Origin: Candidatus Saccharimonadota bacterium
Lineage (GTDB): Bacteria; Patescibacteriota; Saccharimonadia; Saccharimonadales; Saccharimonadaceae
NCBI GenBank assembly: GCA_900555425.1
Contig: UNSM01000014.1
Coordinates: 1-14,957, forward strand
DNA length: 14,957 nucleotides
Direction: 5' to 3'
The notes under the pieces were generated by a model. It worked only from the letters and a program-made list of their open reading frames with translations, did not search any database and was not told where the DNA came from. Shown here piece by piece: positions 1 to 7,048 of the stretch (within the stretch, counting starts at the first letter, position 1; each line of letters opens with the position of its first letter). Position numbers and translations under genes: made by a program.

Positions 1-1
1 A

Positions 2-142
2 GCTAGTGAAAGAATATTTGAATTTTTAGATGCAGAAGAAGAAATACTAGTAGAAAAAGAAGAAAAAATGAACAATTCATTAGGACTTGTAGAATTTAAT
101 AATATAAGTTTTTCTTATGATTTGTTTTATAGAAAATTTTGA
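2..142 (+). pseudogene. ABC exporter fragment, truncated at both ends
   Basis: An open frame enters from the left edge and ends at a TGA after 46 residues. It contains ASERIFEFLDAEEE and then VEFNNISFSYD. This is the usual join between the last transmembrane helix and the nucleotide-binding domain in fused ABC exporters (MsbA/LmrA type), where the second string is the first strand of the ATPase domain. In intact proteins the Walker A motif follows within about 30 residues; here the family match ends at SYD and the frame stops seven codons later, so there is no ATPase. The DNA is much richer in A and T than anything downstream, with almost only A/T-ending codons. I infer a piece of a third, AT-rich organism (a low-GC Firmicute, Fusobacteria or similar) broken at an assembly or amplification join at or after about base 121. 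A genuine decayed gene is possible but less likely. Confidence 0.6.
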
Positions 143-234
143 TGAGTAGATATGACTATGTCAGTGTACAGGCGGACGTGTCATTTTGATTGAACGTAAA
201 CGTCATGTAACGCTGCTAGGAAAGGAAGTTAAGT

Positions 235-1407
235 ATGTTTTCTAAGTTATTTGATAGTTTTTTAGTTCACTATTTAGAACGTTTTAATGATCACTGCTTT
301 AGTGTAAAAGTGGGTGACAATGAATATACCATTGGCGAAGGTACACCTGAGTTTACCATTCGTGTAAACCGCGATATCCCTAAGAAAGATTTGCTCGTTT
401 CTGGTGAACTTGCACTTGGCGAAGCGTATATGCGTAAGGATATTGAAATAGAAGGCGATTTATTCAAAGCTCTTTGTGTTGTACTAGGTCATGTTAATAA
501 GGATTCTATCAATAAAAAGGTACTTAGTTCTCTCTTTAATGTAGGTCTTAAAAAGAAAGATCAAAAACAACAAGTGTCTTCTCACTACGACCTTGGCAAT
601 GATTTTTATAGCTTATGGCTTGATAAGACGATGAGCTATTCTTGTGCGTACTTTAAACATGAAGATGATAGCTTAGAAGATGCACAATACCAAAAGGTTC
701 ATCATATTCTCGATAAATTATATTTAAAAGAAGGTATGACATTACTCGATATCGGTTGTGGTTGGGGATTCCTTTTAATTGAAGCAGCCCGTAAATATGG
801 CGTTAAAGGCTATGGTTGTACATTGTCTGAAGAACAATGGAAGAAAGGCCAAGAACGGATTAAAGAATTCGGACTTGAAGGTCAAGTCGAAATCGAACTA
901 ATCGACTATCGTGATGTAGCGGCATCTGGTCGTACATTCGACCGTATCGTCAGCGTTGGTATGTTGGAACATGTAGGTCGTCCTAATTTCCCATTGTATA
1001 TGGAGGATGCATCCACTATGTTAAATGATGGTGGTTTATTCTTGCTCCATTACATCAGTGATCCATCAGAAAAAGAATCTAGTGCATGGATTCGTAAATA
1101 TATCTTCCCAGGTGGATGCTTACCGTCTCTTCGTGAAATTGTTTCTATTGCTTATGACTATGATTTTAATGTTATCGATGTTGAAAGCTTGCGCTTGCAC
1201 TACTATAAAACATTGATGCATTGGTACAATAATTTCCAAGGTGTACGTGACCAAGTAGAAAAAGCTCGCGGTACTGAATTCGTTCGTATGTGGGACTTAT
1301 ACCTCTGTGGTTGTGCAGCAGGTTTCTATATTGGCAATATGGATTTGCATCAAATCCTTATGACAAAAGATGTTAACAATGAATTGCCATTAACACGTTG
1401 GTATTAA
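235..1407 (+). CDS. cfa: Cyclopropane-fatty-acyl-phospholipid synthase
   Basis: This SAM-dependent enzyme adds a methylene bridge across the double bond of unsaturated acyl chains in membrane phospholipids, usually in stationary phase or under acid stress. The 390 residues match the family's usual length. An N-terminal lipid-binding part (about 1-110) is followed by the methyltransferase core. Visible landmarks are HYDLGNDFY at 117-125 and the SAM-binding LLDIGCGWG at 170-178. The five active-site residues known from E. coli Cfa (C139, E239, H266, I268, Y317) have counterparts with near-identical spacing: C137, E245, H272, I274 and Y323. The enzyme therefore looks intact. The ATG follows AGGAAAGGAAG at 7-8 bases. 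The gene is monocistronic and ends at a strong terminator. No clear promoter is visible upstream, where the block may be joined to foreign DNA. Confidence 0.93.
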   Translation: MFSKLFDSFLVHYLERFNDHCFSVKVGDNEYTIGEGTPEFTIRVNRDIPKKDLLVSGELALGEAYMRKDIEIEGDLFKALCVVLGHVNKDSINKKVLSSLFNVGLKKKDQKQQVSSHYDLGNDFYSLWLDKTMSYSCAYFKHEDDSLEDAQYQKVHHILDKLYLKEGMTLLDIGCGWGFLLIEAARKYGVKGYGCTLSEEQWKKGQERIKEFGLEGQVEIELIDYRDVAASGRTFDRIVSVGMLEHVGRPNFPLYMEDASTMLNDGGLFLLHYISDPSEKESSAWIRKYIFPGGCLPSLREIVSIAYDYDFNVIDVESLRLHYYKTLMHWYNNFQGVRDQVEKARGTEFVRMWDLYLCGCAAGFYIGNMDLHQILMTKDVNNELPLTRWY

Positions 1408-1422
1408 TAGATAGATTTTAAT

Positions 1423-1460
1423 ACGAAAAAAGGACCGTCTTAAGGCGGTCCTTTTTTCGT
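1423..1460 (+). terminator. Intrinsic terminator of cfa, probably bidirectional
   Basis: A 15-bp perfect stem (ACGAAAAAAGGACCG pairing with CGGTCCTTTTTTCGT) closes an 8-base loop. It carries a T run on the plus strand and a matching A run upstream, so it could also stop transcription arriving from the convergent ddh gene. It begins 15 bases after the cfa stop codon. Confidence 0.92.
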
Positions 1461-1485
1461 GTCATCATACGCTATTGTTAAATGT

Positions 1486-1514
1486 AAAAAGAGGATAACC
1501 GAAGTTATCCTCTT
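1486..1514 (-). terminator. Intrinsic terminator of ddh
   Basis: Read on the minus strand, AAGAGGATAAC pairs with GTTATCCTCTT around a C(TTCG)G tetraloop, one of the most stable RNA loops, and is followed by five T residues. It lies 16 bases past the ddh stop. Together with the cfa terminator it insulates the two convergent genes. Confidence 0.9.
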
Positions 1515-1529
1515 AAGGTGCGTATAGAA

Positions 1530-2504
1530 TTATAGAGAGTGAGCTCGCAATTCTTCAGCAGAATGTGTGGAAATCCAAGCTGGTGGAATATCGAATACTG
1601 TGTAGCAACCAGTACCACCGTGTTTAGCGAGACGGTAGATACCACGAGCGTATGCAACAAGTGCAGAGCCTGTGAATTCAGGGTTAGAATCAAGTTTTAA
1701 AGAGTATTCAACAACATGACGAGTGCCGTCAGTGCTTTCACCAGAACGAAGAACGAAGCCACCATGTGGAATACCCTTGTGGTCGCGATCAAGTTCTTCT
1801 TGGGAAATGAAGTTGACTACAGTTTCGTAACCTACGAAGTAGTTTTCCATAGTTTTGATTTCGTTTTCAATTTTAGCTTTGTCCGCATCAGGAGCAGCTA
1901 CTACATAGCATTCACGAAGGTGACCTTTGTAGCCATCAACGTCTGGAGTTTCGCCGTTGCGGATAGCTTCAAGGTATTGTTCTTTAGGAACAGTGTATTG
2001 ACGAGCATCAAGAACACCATCAATACGACGAATAGCATCGGAGTGACCTTGGGAAACGCCACGGCCCCAGAATGTATAAGATTTACCTTGAGGCAAGATG
2101 CTTTCAGCATATACACGTTGTAAAGAGAACATGCCTGGGTCCCAACCGCAAGAAATCAATGTAGCAGTTTTAGCTTCTTTAGCTACTTTGTCTACATTAG
2201 CAAAATGCTCAGGAATACGTGCATGTGTATCGAAGGAATCGATACAGTTGAAGTATTTAGTTACCATTGGTGTTTGTTCGATAAGGTCTGTTGCAGAACC
2301 GCCACAAAGAACCATTACATCGATTTTACCTTTGAAATTAGGAATATCTTCCATAGAGTAAGTAGGTACACCAGACACAGTTTCAATACCTTGACGGCGA
2401 GAGAATACGCCTACGAGCTCCATATCAGGTTGTAATTGAACGGATGCTTCTACGCCACGAGCCAAATTGCCGTAGCCAACGATACCAATACGAATTTTGC
2501 TCAT
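1530..2504 (-). CDS. ddh: meso-Diaminopimelate dehydrogenase
   Basis: This enzyme makes meso-diaminopimelate in one NADPH-dependent step from tetrahydrodipicolinate and ammonia, supplying peptidoglycan crosslinks and lysine. At 324 residues it has the usual family length. The N-terminal Rossmann motif is GYGNLARG (10-17), with CGGSATD at 67-73, SFDTHA at 90-95, CGWDPGM at 119-125 and the substrate-binding stretch WGRGVSQGHSDA at 146-157; all are diagnostic of Ddh. The ATG is preceded by AGGAGG at a good distance. It stands alone between its own promoter and terminator. The nearby dapL fragment, if from the same genome, belongs to a second route to diaminopimelate (LL-DAP aminotransferase plus DapF epimerase), so that organism may carry both routes. 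Confidence 0.95.
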   Translation of the reverse strand: MSKIRIGIVGYGNLARGVEASVQLQPDMELVGVFSRRQGIETVSGVPTYSMEDIPNFKGKIDVMVLCGGSATDLIEQTPMVTKYFNCIDSFDTHARIPEHFANVDKVAKEAKTATLISCGWDPGMFSLQRVYAESILPQGKSYTFWGRGVSQGHSDAIRRIDGVLDARQYTVPKEQYLEAIRNGETPDVDGYKGHLRECYVVAAPDADKAKIENEIKTMENYFVGYETVVNFISQEELDRDHKGIPHGGFVLRSGESTDGTRHVVEYSLKLDSNPEFTGSALVAYARGIYRLAKHGGTGCYTVFDIPPAWISTHSAEELRAHSL

Positions 2505-2549
2505 ATTAGCCTCCTATATAAATCGAGAAATTTAATTATTAACATTCTT

Positions 2550-2558
2550 ATTATAGCA
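2550..2558 (-). promoter_or_regulatory. Extended -10 promoter of ddh
   Basis: On the minus strand TGCTATAAT forms a consensus extended -10 box. No good -35 hexamer sits 16-18 bases upstream. The transcript would have a leader of about 35-40 bases holding the AGGAGG site, unlike the start-proximal promoters in the right-hand part of the window. Confidence 0.65.
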
Positions 2559-2710
2559 CAAAACTAAGGTATTTGATATTTTTCTATAGAATTAATTGCC
2601 ATGGACTGGAGAAGCACTTAATACATAGAGGGGACATCGATTTTGGTACAACTATATCGATACATTGCGTTTTGTAATAAAGGTCAAACTAAAAATCATA
2701 TGAGTAAAAA

Positions 2711-2741
2711 TTGACACGTATACCTCCGATATAGATACAAT
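2711..2741 (+). promoter_or_regulatory. Probable promoter of the autotransporter
   Basis: A perfect TTGACA (2711-2716) is followed by TACAAT at 2736-2741 (spacing 19) or GATACA at 2734-2739 (spacing 17). Transcription would start near 2748, giving a leader of about 40 bases with AGGAGG just before the start. The rest of the 281-base gap between ddh and this gene shows only a short ATCGAT inverted pair near 2637-2662, of unknown meaning. Confidence 0.55.
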
Positions 2742-2785
2742 TGAACTAGCTTTATTTATAGTTTGAGTGTTATAGGAGGTAAGAG

Positions 2786-5008
2786 ATGATAAGAAAGGTA
2801 AACGCTGCTGTTATTGCTGCATTAATTCTAACAGGAGCTAGTGCTTTTACTTTGACTTCAGCTACAACGGTGGAAAGTCATACAGAGGGTAAGTCTATTG
2901 GTCTTAATTTGTGGGGGGAACAAAGGCATTATACAGATGATTTGATTGTTAATGTATCTGGGCTTGGTGTAAATGGTACAAAATACCATAACAATGTGAC
3001 TGGGATTTATGCACTTGATGGTACACAAGTAGCTATCGACAAGAATGTAACCGTGAAAATTACGAATCCAGCGCCGGCGGAAAGCGGAGAGAAACGCAGA
3101 CCTGATTTGGCACATTATTACATGAGTGGTATCTATGCTGGTTATGGTGGTTTAACCAGTGATGGTGACAATGATGATACGCGTGTAACTGTAAAAGGCA
3201 ATGCAAATATCGATGTAGTCGGTGTTGGCTTGCAAGCTAATAAAGACGGTTATATCCGTGTGCTGGGTGGGGCCGATATAAAAACATATCCACTTGATAC
3301 ATCTGATACGTATTCTGCTTTATCTGAAGAAGGATTTGTCTATGTAAATACTGGTATGGATGGCTTAGAAGCAGGCACTAATGATGTGAAAATGTATGGT
3401 AATGTAGGGTTTTTAGATAAAAATTATGGTATAGAGAAAAATCCTCATAACCATGGTTCTGAAATTTCATTAGGCTTAACGACACCCAATTCTAAATTAG
3501 TAGGTGGTGTGCTTAACGAATTTGATGAAAGCAATAATAATCCGTACCATGGTGGTTTGCGATTATATTTACAAAATGGTGCTACTTGGCGCAATGAATG
3601 GTTAGGTGCTGAGCGCGTATATCCTACGCAAGGTCGCCCAGATAATGCAAACTATTTATATACTGGTAGCCGTGTAGAACATTTCATAGGTGGTAAAGAT
3701 GCAGCTAGCAAAGGTATTATCCAAGCTGTAGACGCTCGTCCTATTACAATTAATAACTATGCTGGTCATACAGCTATCGATTACGAAAAGGGTGCTCCTG
3801 CATCTGCACAAGGTAAAGGCCAAGTAGTTATCAATCATGCTGAAAAAGGCTCATCTGTAACTATGCACAGTTCTGCAGAGGCCCTTAAAGGTTATGCAAA
3901 TATTAATAATCCTAGAGGTACATTGCACCAATTAGCAAATAAGTTAACATACACTAACTTTAATAAAGGGGAACGTAATTTAGGTGTAAATGTACAGGTT
4001 GATGGTGGCCTTATTAGTCCTACATACTCTACTAATCTAGGTACAGAAAGCTTCGCTATCGATGGAAAAGCTAGCATTACGGATCAAGCTGTGATAACAA
4101 CTCGTGAAAGTGAACTTGTATCTGGCGCTAAGAGTGCACTGGCTGCCTCTATGATGCAAATGAAAGCAGATACAAATGATTTACAACGCCGCCTCGGTGA
4201 TGTGCGTCTTAATTCTGATAAACATGGTGTATGGGGTAAATACATTGGTGGTAAGTCTAAAATTACAGATGATGCCTATGTAAATCAAACGTACAACATG
4301 GCGCAAGTCGGTTATGATACATTGCGTGGTGACTGGACTGTTGGTGGAGCTTTACTATACGGTACAAGCAATAACGATTACGCTTTCGGTTCTGGCTCTG
4401 GTAAGACGGCTGGCTTAGCTGTATACGGTGCTAAACAATTTAAGGATGGCCGTTATGTAGACGTAATTGGCAAAGTGAACCGTTTGAAAAATGATTTCAC
4501 TGTACACAATACCTTAGGCACTACATTGAGTGGTGATTACCGTAATACAGGGGCGTCCTTAAGTGTTGAATACGGTAAACGTATTAAAAAGAATAATGGC
4601 TTCTATATCGATCCTAATGCGGAATTGACGTTCAGCCGTTTGTCTGGTGAAAGCTTTGATGCACGTACCAATACAGGCAGCACAGTACATATTGATTCTG
4701 ATGCAGTAAATTCTGTTATTGGTCGCATTGGCGTAGGGATTGGCAAGGAAAGTAAAAACAGTAATGTATTCCTTAAAGCTGCGTTAGCTCATGAGTTCTC
4801 AGGTAAAATGAATGCTACGTACAGTATGACTGGTGAGCCAACTACAGGTAGCGAAGTGAACCTAAAAGATACATGGCTTGACCTTGAACTCGGTGGTTCT
4901 TGGAGCGTACGTCCTAATACATATATTTATGGTACTTTCACTAAAAACTTTGGTGCTACTGTAGATAACTCTTATCGTATTGACGCTGGTATTCGCCATA
5001 ACTTTTAA
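2786..5008 (+). CDS. Type V autotransporter with beta-barrel domain
   Basis: This is a surface protein of a diderm bacterium: a secreted passenger is exported through its own outer-membrane barrel. Residues 1-20 form a Sec signal peptide (basic MIRK, hydrophobic core, likely cleavage after ASA at 20 or TSA at 26). The passenger (about 27-440) is rich in G, N, T and V with short beta-strand patterns, as in a beta-helix, and shows no protease or lipase motif. A helix at about 440-475 probably plugs the pore. From about 480 to 740 there are alternating strands of a 12-strand barrel, ending in the typical aromatic residue (IRHNF). No cysteine occurs anywhere, as is usual for these proteins. Veillonella genomes carry many such genes, often linked to adhesion; the ligand here cannot be inferred. 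The start follows AGGAGGT at 6 bases. Confidence 0.88.
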   Translation: MIRKVNAAVIAALILTGASAFTLTSATTVESHTEGKSIGLNLWGEQRHYTDDLIVNVSGLGVNGTKYHNNVTGIYALDGTQVAIDKNVTVKITNPAPAESGEKRRPDLAHYYMSGIYAGYGGLTSDGDNDDTRVTVKGNANIDVVGVGLQANKDGYIRVLGGADIKTYPLDTSDTYSALSEEGFVYVNTGMDGLEAGTNDVKMYGNVGFLDKNYGIEKNPHNHGSEISLGLTTPNSKLVGGVLNEFDESNNNPYHGGLRLYLQNGATWRNEWLGAERVYPTQGRPDNANYLYTGSRVEHFIGGKDAASKGIIQAVDARPITINNYAGHTAIDYEKGAPASAQGKGQVVINHAEKGSSVTMHSSAEALKGYANINNPRGTLHQLANKLTYTNFNKGERNLGVNVQVDGGLISPTYSTNLGTESFAIDGKASITDQAVITTRESELVSGAKSALAASMMQMKADTNDLQRRLGDVRLNSDKHGVWGKYIGGKSKITDDAYVNQTYNMAQVGYDTLRGDWTVGGALLYGTSNNDYAFGSGSGKTAGLAVYGAKQFKDGRYVDVIGKVNRLKNDFTVHNTLGTTLSGDYRNTGASLSVEYGKRIKKNNGFYIDPNAELTFSRLSGESFDARTNTGSTVHIDSDAVNSVIGRIGVGIGKESKNSNVFLKAALAHEFSGKMNATYSMTGEPTTGSEVNLKDTWLDLELGGSWSVRPNTYIYGTFTKNFGATVDNSYRIDAGIRHNF

Positions 5009-5114
5009 TAGATAGATGATAGTACTTATAATAAGGTTTTAGCAATTTGGGCTACTATTAACATATCTACTATTAAATTATAAAAATTAAATAATCATAT
5101 ATATTAAGGCATAG

Positions 5115-5159
5115 AAAAGACCGATTACTTTCCTATTATAGGATTGTAATCGGTCTTTT
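5115..5159. terminator. Bidirectional terminator between autotransporter and dapL
   Basis: A 14-bp stem (5115-5128 pairing with 5146-5159, AAAAGACCGATTAC with its complement) has a second small stem, TCCTA/TAGGA, inside its loop. Flanking A and T runs on both sides allow it to end transcripts from either convergent gene. The gap 5009-5172 otherwise shows nothing recognisable. Confidence 0.88.
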
Positions 5160-5172
5160 AGTTTTATAGGTA

Positions 5173-5616
5173 TTAGAATTGTAACGTTTTGATTCTTTCA
5201 ACAGCGCGAATAGTATTTTCACGGCTACCAAAAGCTGTTAAACGTAGGTAACCTTCGCCATGAGGGCCAAAGCCAGAGCCTGGGGTAGATACGATTTGAA
5301 CCTGTTCGAGTAAGATATCGAATAATTCCCAGCTAGTCATGTTGCCTGGTGTTTTGAGCCAAATGTATGGAGCATCTACGCCACCATATACAGTAAGGCC
5401 GATAGATTCTAGACCTTCTTTGATGATGCGGGCATTTTCTTTGTAGTAAGCAATGTTGGCTTGTGTTTGTTCACGGCCTTCTTTAGTGTACACTGCTTCA
5501 GCACCGCGTTGGATGATATAAGGAACACCGTTGAATTTTGTGCATTGGCGGCGGTTCCACATAGGATTAAGGGCTTGGCGTTCACCAGATTTAGTTTTTG
5601 CAGTTACTTCCTTAGG
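5173..5616 (-). pseudogene. dapL: LL-diaminopimelate aminotransferase, C-terminal fragment
   Basis: The last 147 codons are clearly DapL, a PLP enzyme that converts tetrahydrodipicolinate to LL-diaminopimelate using glutamate. Recognisable stretches are [28 protein letters not shown] and [16 protein letters not shown]; the last holds the arginine that binds the substrate carboxylate. The family is about 410 residues long, so roughly 260 N-terminal residues are missing, including the PLP-binding lysine in its SKTAGFTG-type motif. The fragment cannot be active. Upstream of PKEVTAK (about 5616) the open frame continues by chance into unrelated sequence that shares its intergenic region with rpmE. 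I read the break as the join between a Veillonella-like block and a Patescibacteria block, not as gene decay. Confidence 0.88.
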
Positions 5617-5850
5617 CTTACCCGGTGTCTGCATAACTCCAATCCCAAACTCCTCGCCAACTAGCGCCAGCATACGCTCTGACTCCCCCGAATTATATAG
5701 CTCAAAAGATTCGGTTTTATCGGGATTTTCTAATATCACCCCTAACTCTTTTGCTATTGCCAATTCCTTAGAGCGACGAAAAGCTTCTCCCGCTAAATAT
5801 CTCAAGCCATTATCCCTACTCTTATCATATACATAAGAACCATTTTCCAT
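5617..5850 (-). CDS. Unknown protein, 5' part only (cut at the join)
   Basis: These are about 78 codons of an unrecognised protein whose 3' end is lost at the junction with dapL. The sequence is charged and probably helical ([18 protein letters not shown]), with no signal peptide or membrane segment. The ATG at 5850 is preferred because AGGAGG lies 10 bases upstream, although that spacing is long. An in-frame ATG at 5883, eleven codons earlier, lies only 5 bases after a CATAAT box and would be a leaderless start. The gene is divergent from rpmE and belongs to the right-hand genome. Confidence 0.5.
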
Positions 5851-5888
5851 AGCACATACTCCTCCTAAATTAGCGTATCTCATCTATA

Positions 5889-5918
5889 ATTATGCGCTAC
5901 TTTTTACAGATACGTCAA
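5889..5918 (-). promoter_or_regulatory. Promoter of the truncated unknown gene
   Basis: On the minus strand TTGACG (5913-5918) and CATAAT (5889-5894) are separated by 18 bases. A transcript starting near 5882 would carry the AGGAGG site in a leader of about 30 bases before the ATG at 5850. Confidence 0.5.
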
Positions 5919-5945
5919 TACGTCCGCACACCTTTTTGGTAAATA

Positions 5946-5974
5946 TTGCAATGCCTGCGGTTTTCTGTTAAAAT
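5946..5974 (+). promoter_or_regulatory. Start-proximal promoter of rpmE, predicts leaderless mRNA
   Basis: TTGCAA, a 17-base spacer and TAAAAT with an upstream TG (TGTTAAAAT). The -10 box ends 9 bases before the ATG at 5984, and there is no Shine-Dalgarno sequence in between. Confidence 0.7.
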
Positions 5975-5983
5975 ACCAAAGTT

Positions 5984-6328
5984 ATGAAAAGCAGTATTCA
6001 CCCACAGAACTATCGCCCTGTCGTATTTAGCGACGAACAAGCGGGCTTCGCGTTCTTGACTCAGTCAACAGCGCAAACAACCGAAACTATCAAATGGGAA
6101 GACGGCAACGAATATCCATTGGTTAAGGTTCACATTTCATCAGCTTCACACCCATTCTTTACTGGTGAAGAAAAGATTATCGACACCGAAGGTCGTGTTG
6201 ATCGCTTTAAGGCTCGTCAAGCAGCCGCTGAAGCTCGCCGAGCAGCTTTGGCAAACAAAGCAAAGAAAGCCAACGCCAAAAAAGCAACTAAAACTGATTC
6301 TCCAAAATCAGACAAAAAGACTAAATAA
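5984..6328 (+). CDS. rpmE2: Large ribosomal subunit protein bL31, type B
   Basis: bL31 bridges the two ribosomal subunits. The first ~85 residues are typical of the type B (zinc-free, no CxxC) form: [11 protein letters not shown], then [26 protein letters not shown] and the closing GRVDRF. No cysteine is present, so no zinc is bound. Residues ~77-114 add a tail rich in Ala and Lys ([20 protein letters not shown]) beyond the usual ~80-90 residues; it is highly basic and likely contacts rRNA. The start is fixed by homology ([12 protein letters not shown]) and by the promoter, whose -10 box ends 9 bases upstream, so the mRNA is probably leaderless. The gene sits upstream of prfA and prmC, a translation neighbourhood common in bacteria, and is monocistronic with its own terminator. 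Confidence 0.93.
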   Translation: MKSSIHPQNYRPVVFSDEQAGFAFLTQSTAQTTETIKWEDGNEYPLVKVHISSASHPFFTGEEKIIDTEGRVDRFKARQAAAEARRAALANKAKKANAKKATKTDSPKSDKKTK

Positions 6329-6352
6329 TCTGACGAATTAGTCCGACAGTTC

Positions 6353-6383
6353 AAAAACCGCTCAATCACTGGGCGGTTTTATT
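6353..6383. terminator. Bidirectional terminator between rpmE and the ParB-fold-like gene
   Basis: AAAACCGCTC pairs with GGGCGGTTTT around a 7-base loop (one G-T pair), followed by ATTTT on the plus strand and preceded by an A run. It can therefore serve both rpmE and the convergent gene ending at 6389. Confidence 0.8.
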
Positions 6384-6388
6384 TTAAA

Positions 6389-6988
6389 CTATTTCAATCT
6401 GACAACGCTTATCCCGCGACATAATATTTCACGGTCTCCCCGCATCTTTGCGGCGCATAAGCGGTGAGCGCCGTCCCCTTGTAGAGCCAAAAATACTCCG
6501 CCGTCAGAGTCTATGACAACATCTACGCTGCGTATTGGAGGACTAGTTTTTGGATCCATTTCTGCGTATTGCCTAATAATATCACGACTACTTTTTCCGC
6601 CTTTTGATTCCGACGCTCGCCCTTCTCGCCAATCTTTAATCATCGGTGCAGCCACAAATAATTCAACCGGCAACGGAATGTCAGATTCCGGAATCGCTCT
6701 CATGTCAGGCCACTCACCCTCATATATAGATATTTTCGTTTCACTAGCAATATTATCTTTAATTAATTCATTTAAATCGCGTAGTGGAACAGGCTTCGCT
6801 ATTGGATGAGCGTCAATACTAAATAAACTATTCACAATCAAATCAACTCTCGGATCGTTTGCTGGTATATCATCTGGAAGATCTTCAATACATTGCACCA
6901 ATTCAGGCGACTTTCCAACATCACAAAGCGCCAACTTATCAGCATTTTCATAAGCCAAATCATGCGGATCAACCTTACATTCTCTCAT
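6389..6988 (-). CDS. Unknown protein with a possible ParB/sulfiredoxin-like C-terminal domain
   Basis: This 199-residue soluble protein has no signal peptide or membrane segment. The N-terminal ~90 residues are acidic and match nothing I recognise. Near the C-terminus, VDVVIDSDGGVFLALQGDGA runs into HRLCAAKMRGD (174-184). This resembles the strand-turn-helix 'G-x-HRL-x-AAK-x-x-G' signature of the ParB N-terminal/sulfiredoxin fold, which includes nucleases, CTPases and small-molecule kinases. That link is an inference from a short motif. Four cysteines (4, 22, 33, 178) plus C190 are present. The ATG at 6988 is chosen because TTGACA-17-TATTAT ends 9 bases upstream; an in-frame TTG at 7006 would lie next to that -10 box and is rejected. 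It is divergent from prfA and convergent with rpmE. Confidence 0.6.
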   Translation of the reverse strand: MRECKVDPHDLAYENADKLALCDVGKSPELVQCIEDLPDDIPANDPRVDLIVNSLFSIDAHPIAKPVPLRDLNELIKDNIASETKISIYEGEWPDMRAIPESDIPLPVELFVAAPMIKDWREGRASESKGGKSSRDIIRQYAEMDPKTSPPIRSVDVVIDSDGGVFLALQGDGAHRLCAAKMRGDREILCRGISVVRLK

Positions 6989-6997
6989 TATCACTAT

Positions 6998-7026
6998 ATA
7001 ATACAATACTGGGAAACATTTGTCAA
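6998..7026 (-). promoter_or_regulatory. Consensus promoter of the ParB-fold-like gene
   Basis: On the minus strand a perfect TTGACA (7021-7026), a 17-base spacer and TATTAT (6998-7003). The start codon begins 9 bases downstream of the -10 box, so the transcript is predicted to be leaderless. It lies back to back with the prfA promoter. Confidence 0.78.
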
Positions 7027-7030
7027 TGTA

Positions 7031-7039
7031 TGATATAAT
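7031..7039 (+). promoter_or_regulatory. Extended -10 promoter of prfA, predicts leaderless mRNA
   Basis: TGATATAAT is a perfect extended -10 box that ends 9 bases before the prfA ATG at 7049. There is no Shine-Dalgarno sequence and no usable -35 hexamer at normal spacing. Confidence 0.75.
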
Positions 7040-7048
7040 TTTATAGAT

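Noticed and set aside
2637..2662. ATCGAT inverted pair as an operator upstream of the autotransporter
   Set aside because: Six-base arms 14 bases apart are easily expected by chance in AT-rich DNA, and it lies upstream of the predicted -35 box.
5173..5883. A complete 236-residue aminotransferase
   Set aside because: Only residues 90-236 are DapL; the first ~89 belong to another gene, and the PLP lysine region is missing.
6989..7006. TTG start for the ParB-fold-like gene
   Set aside because: It directly abuts the TATTAT -10 box, so it could not be in the transcript; the ATG at 6988 fits the promoter.
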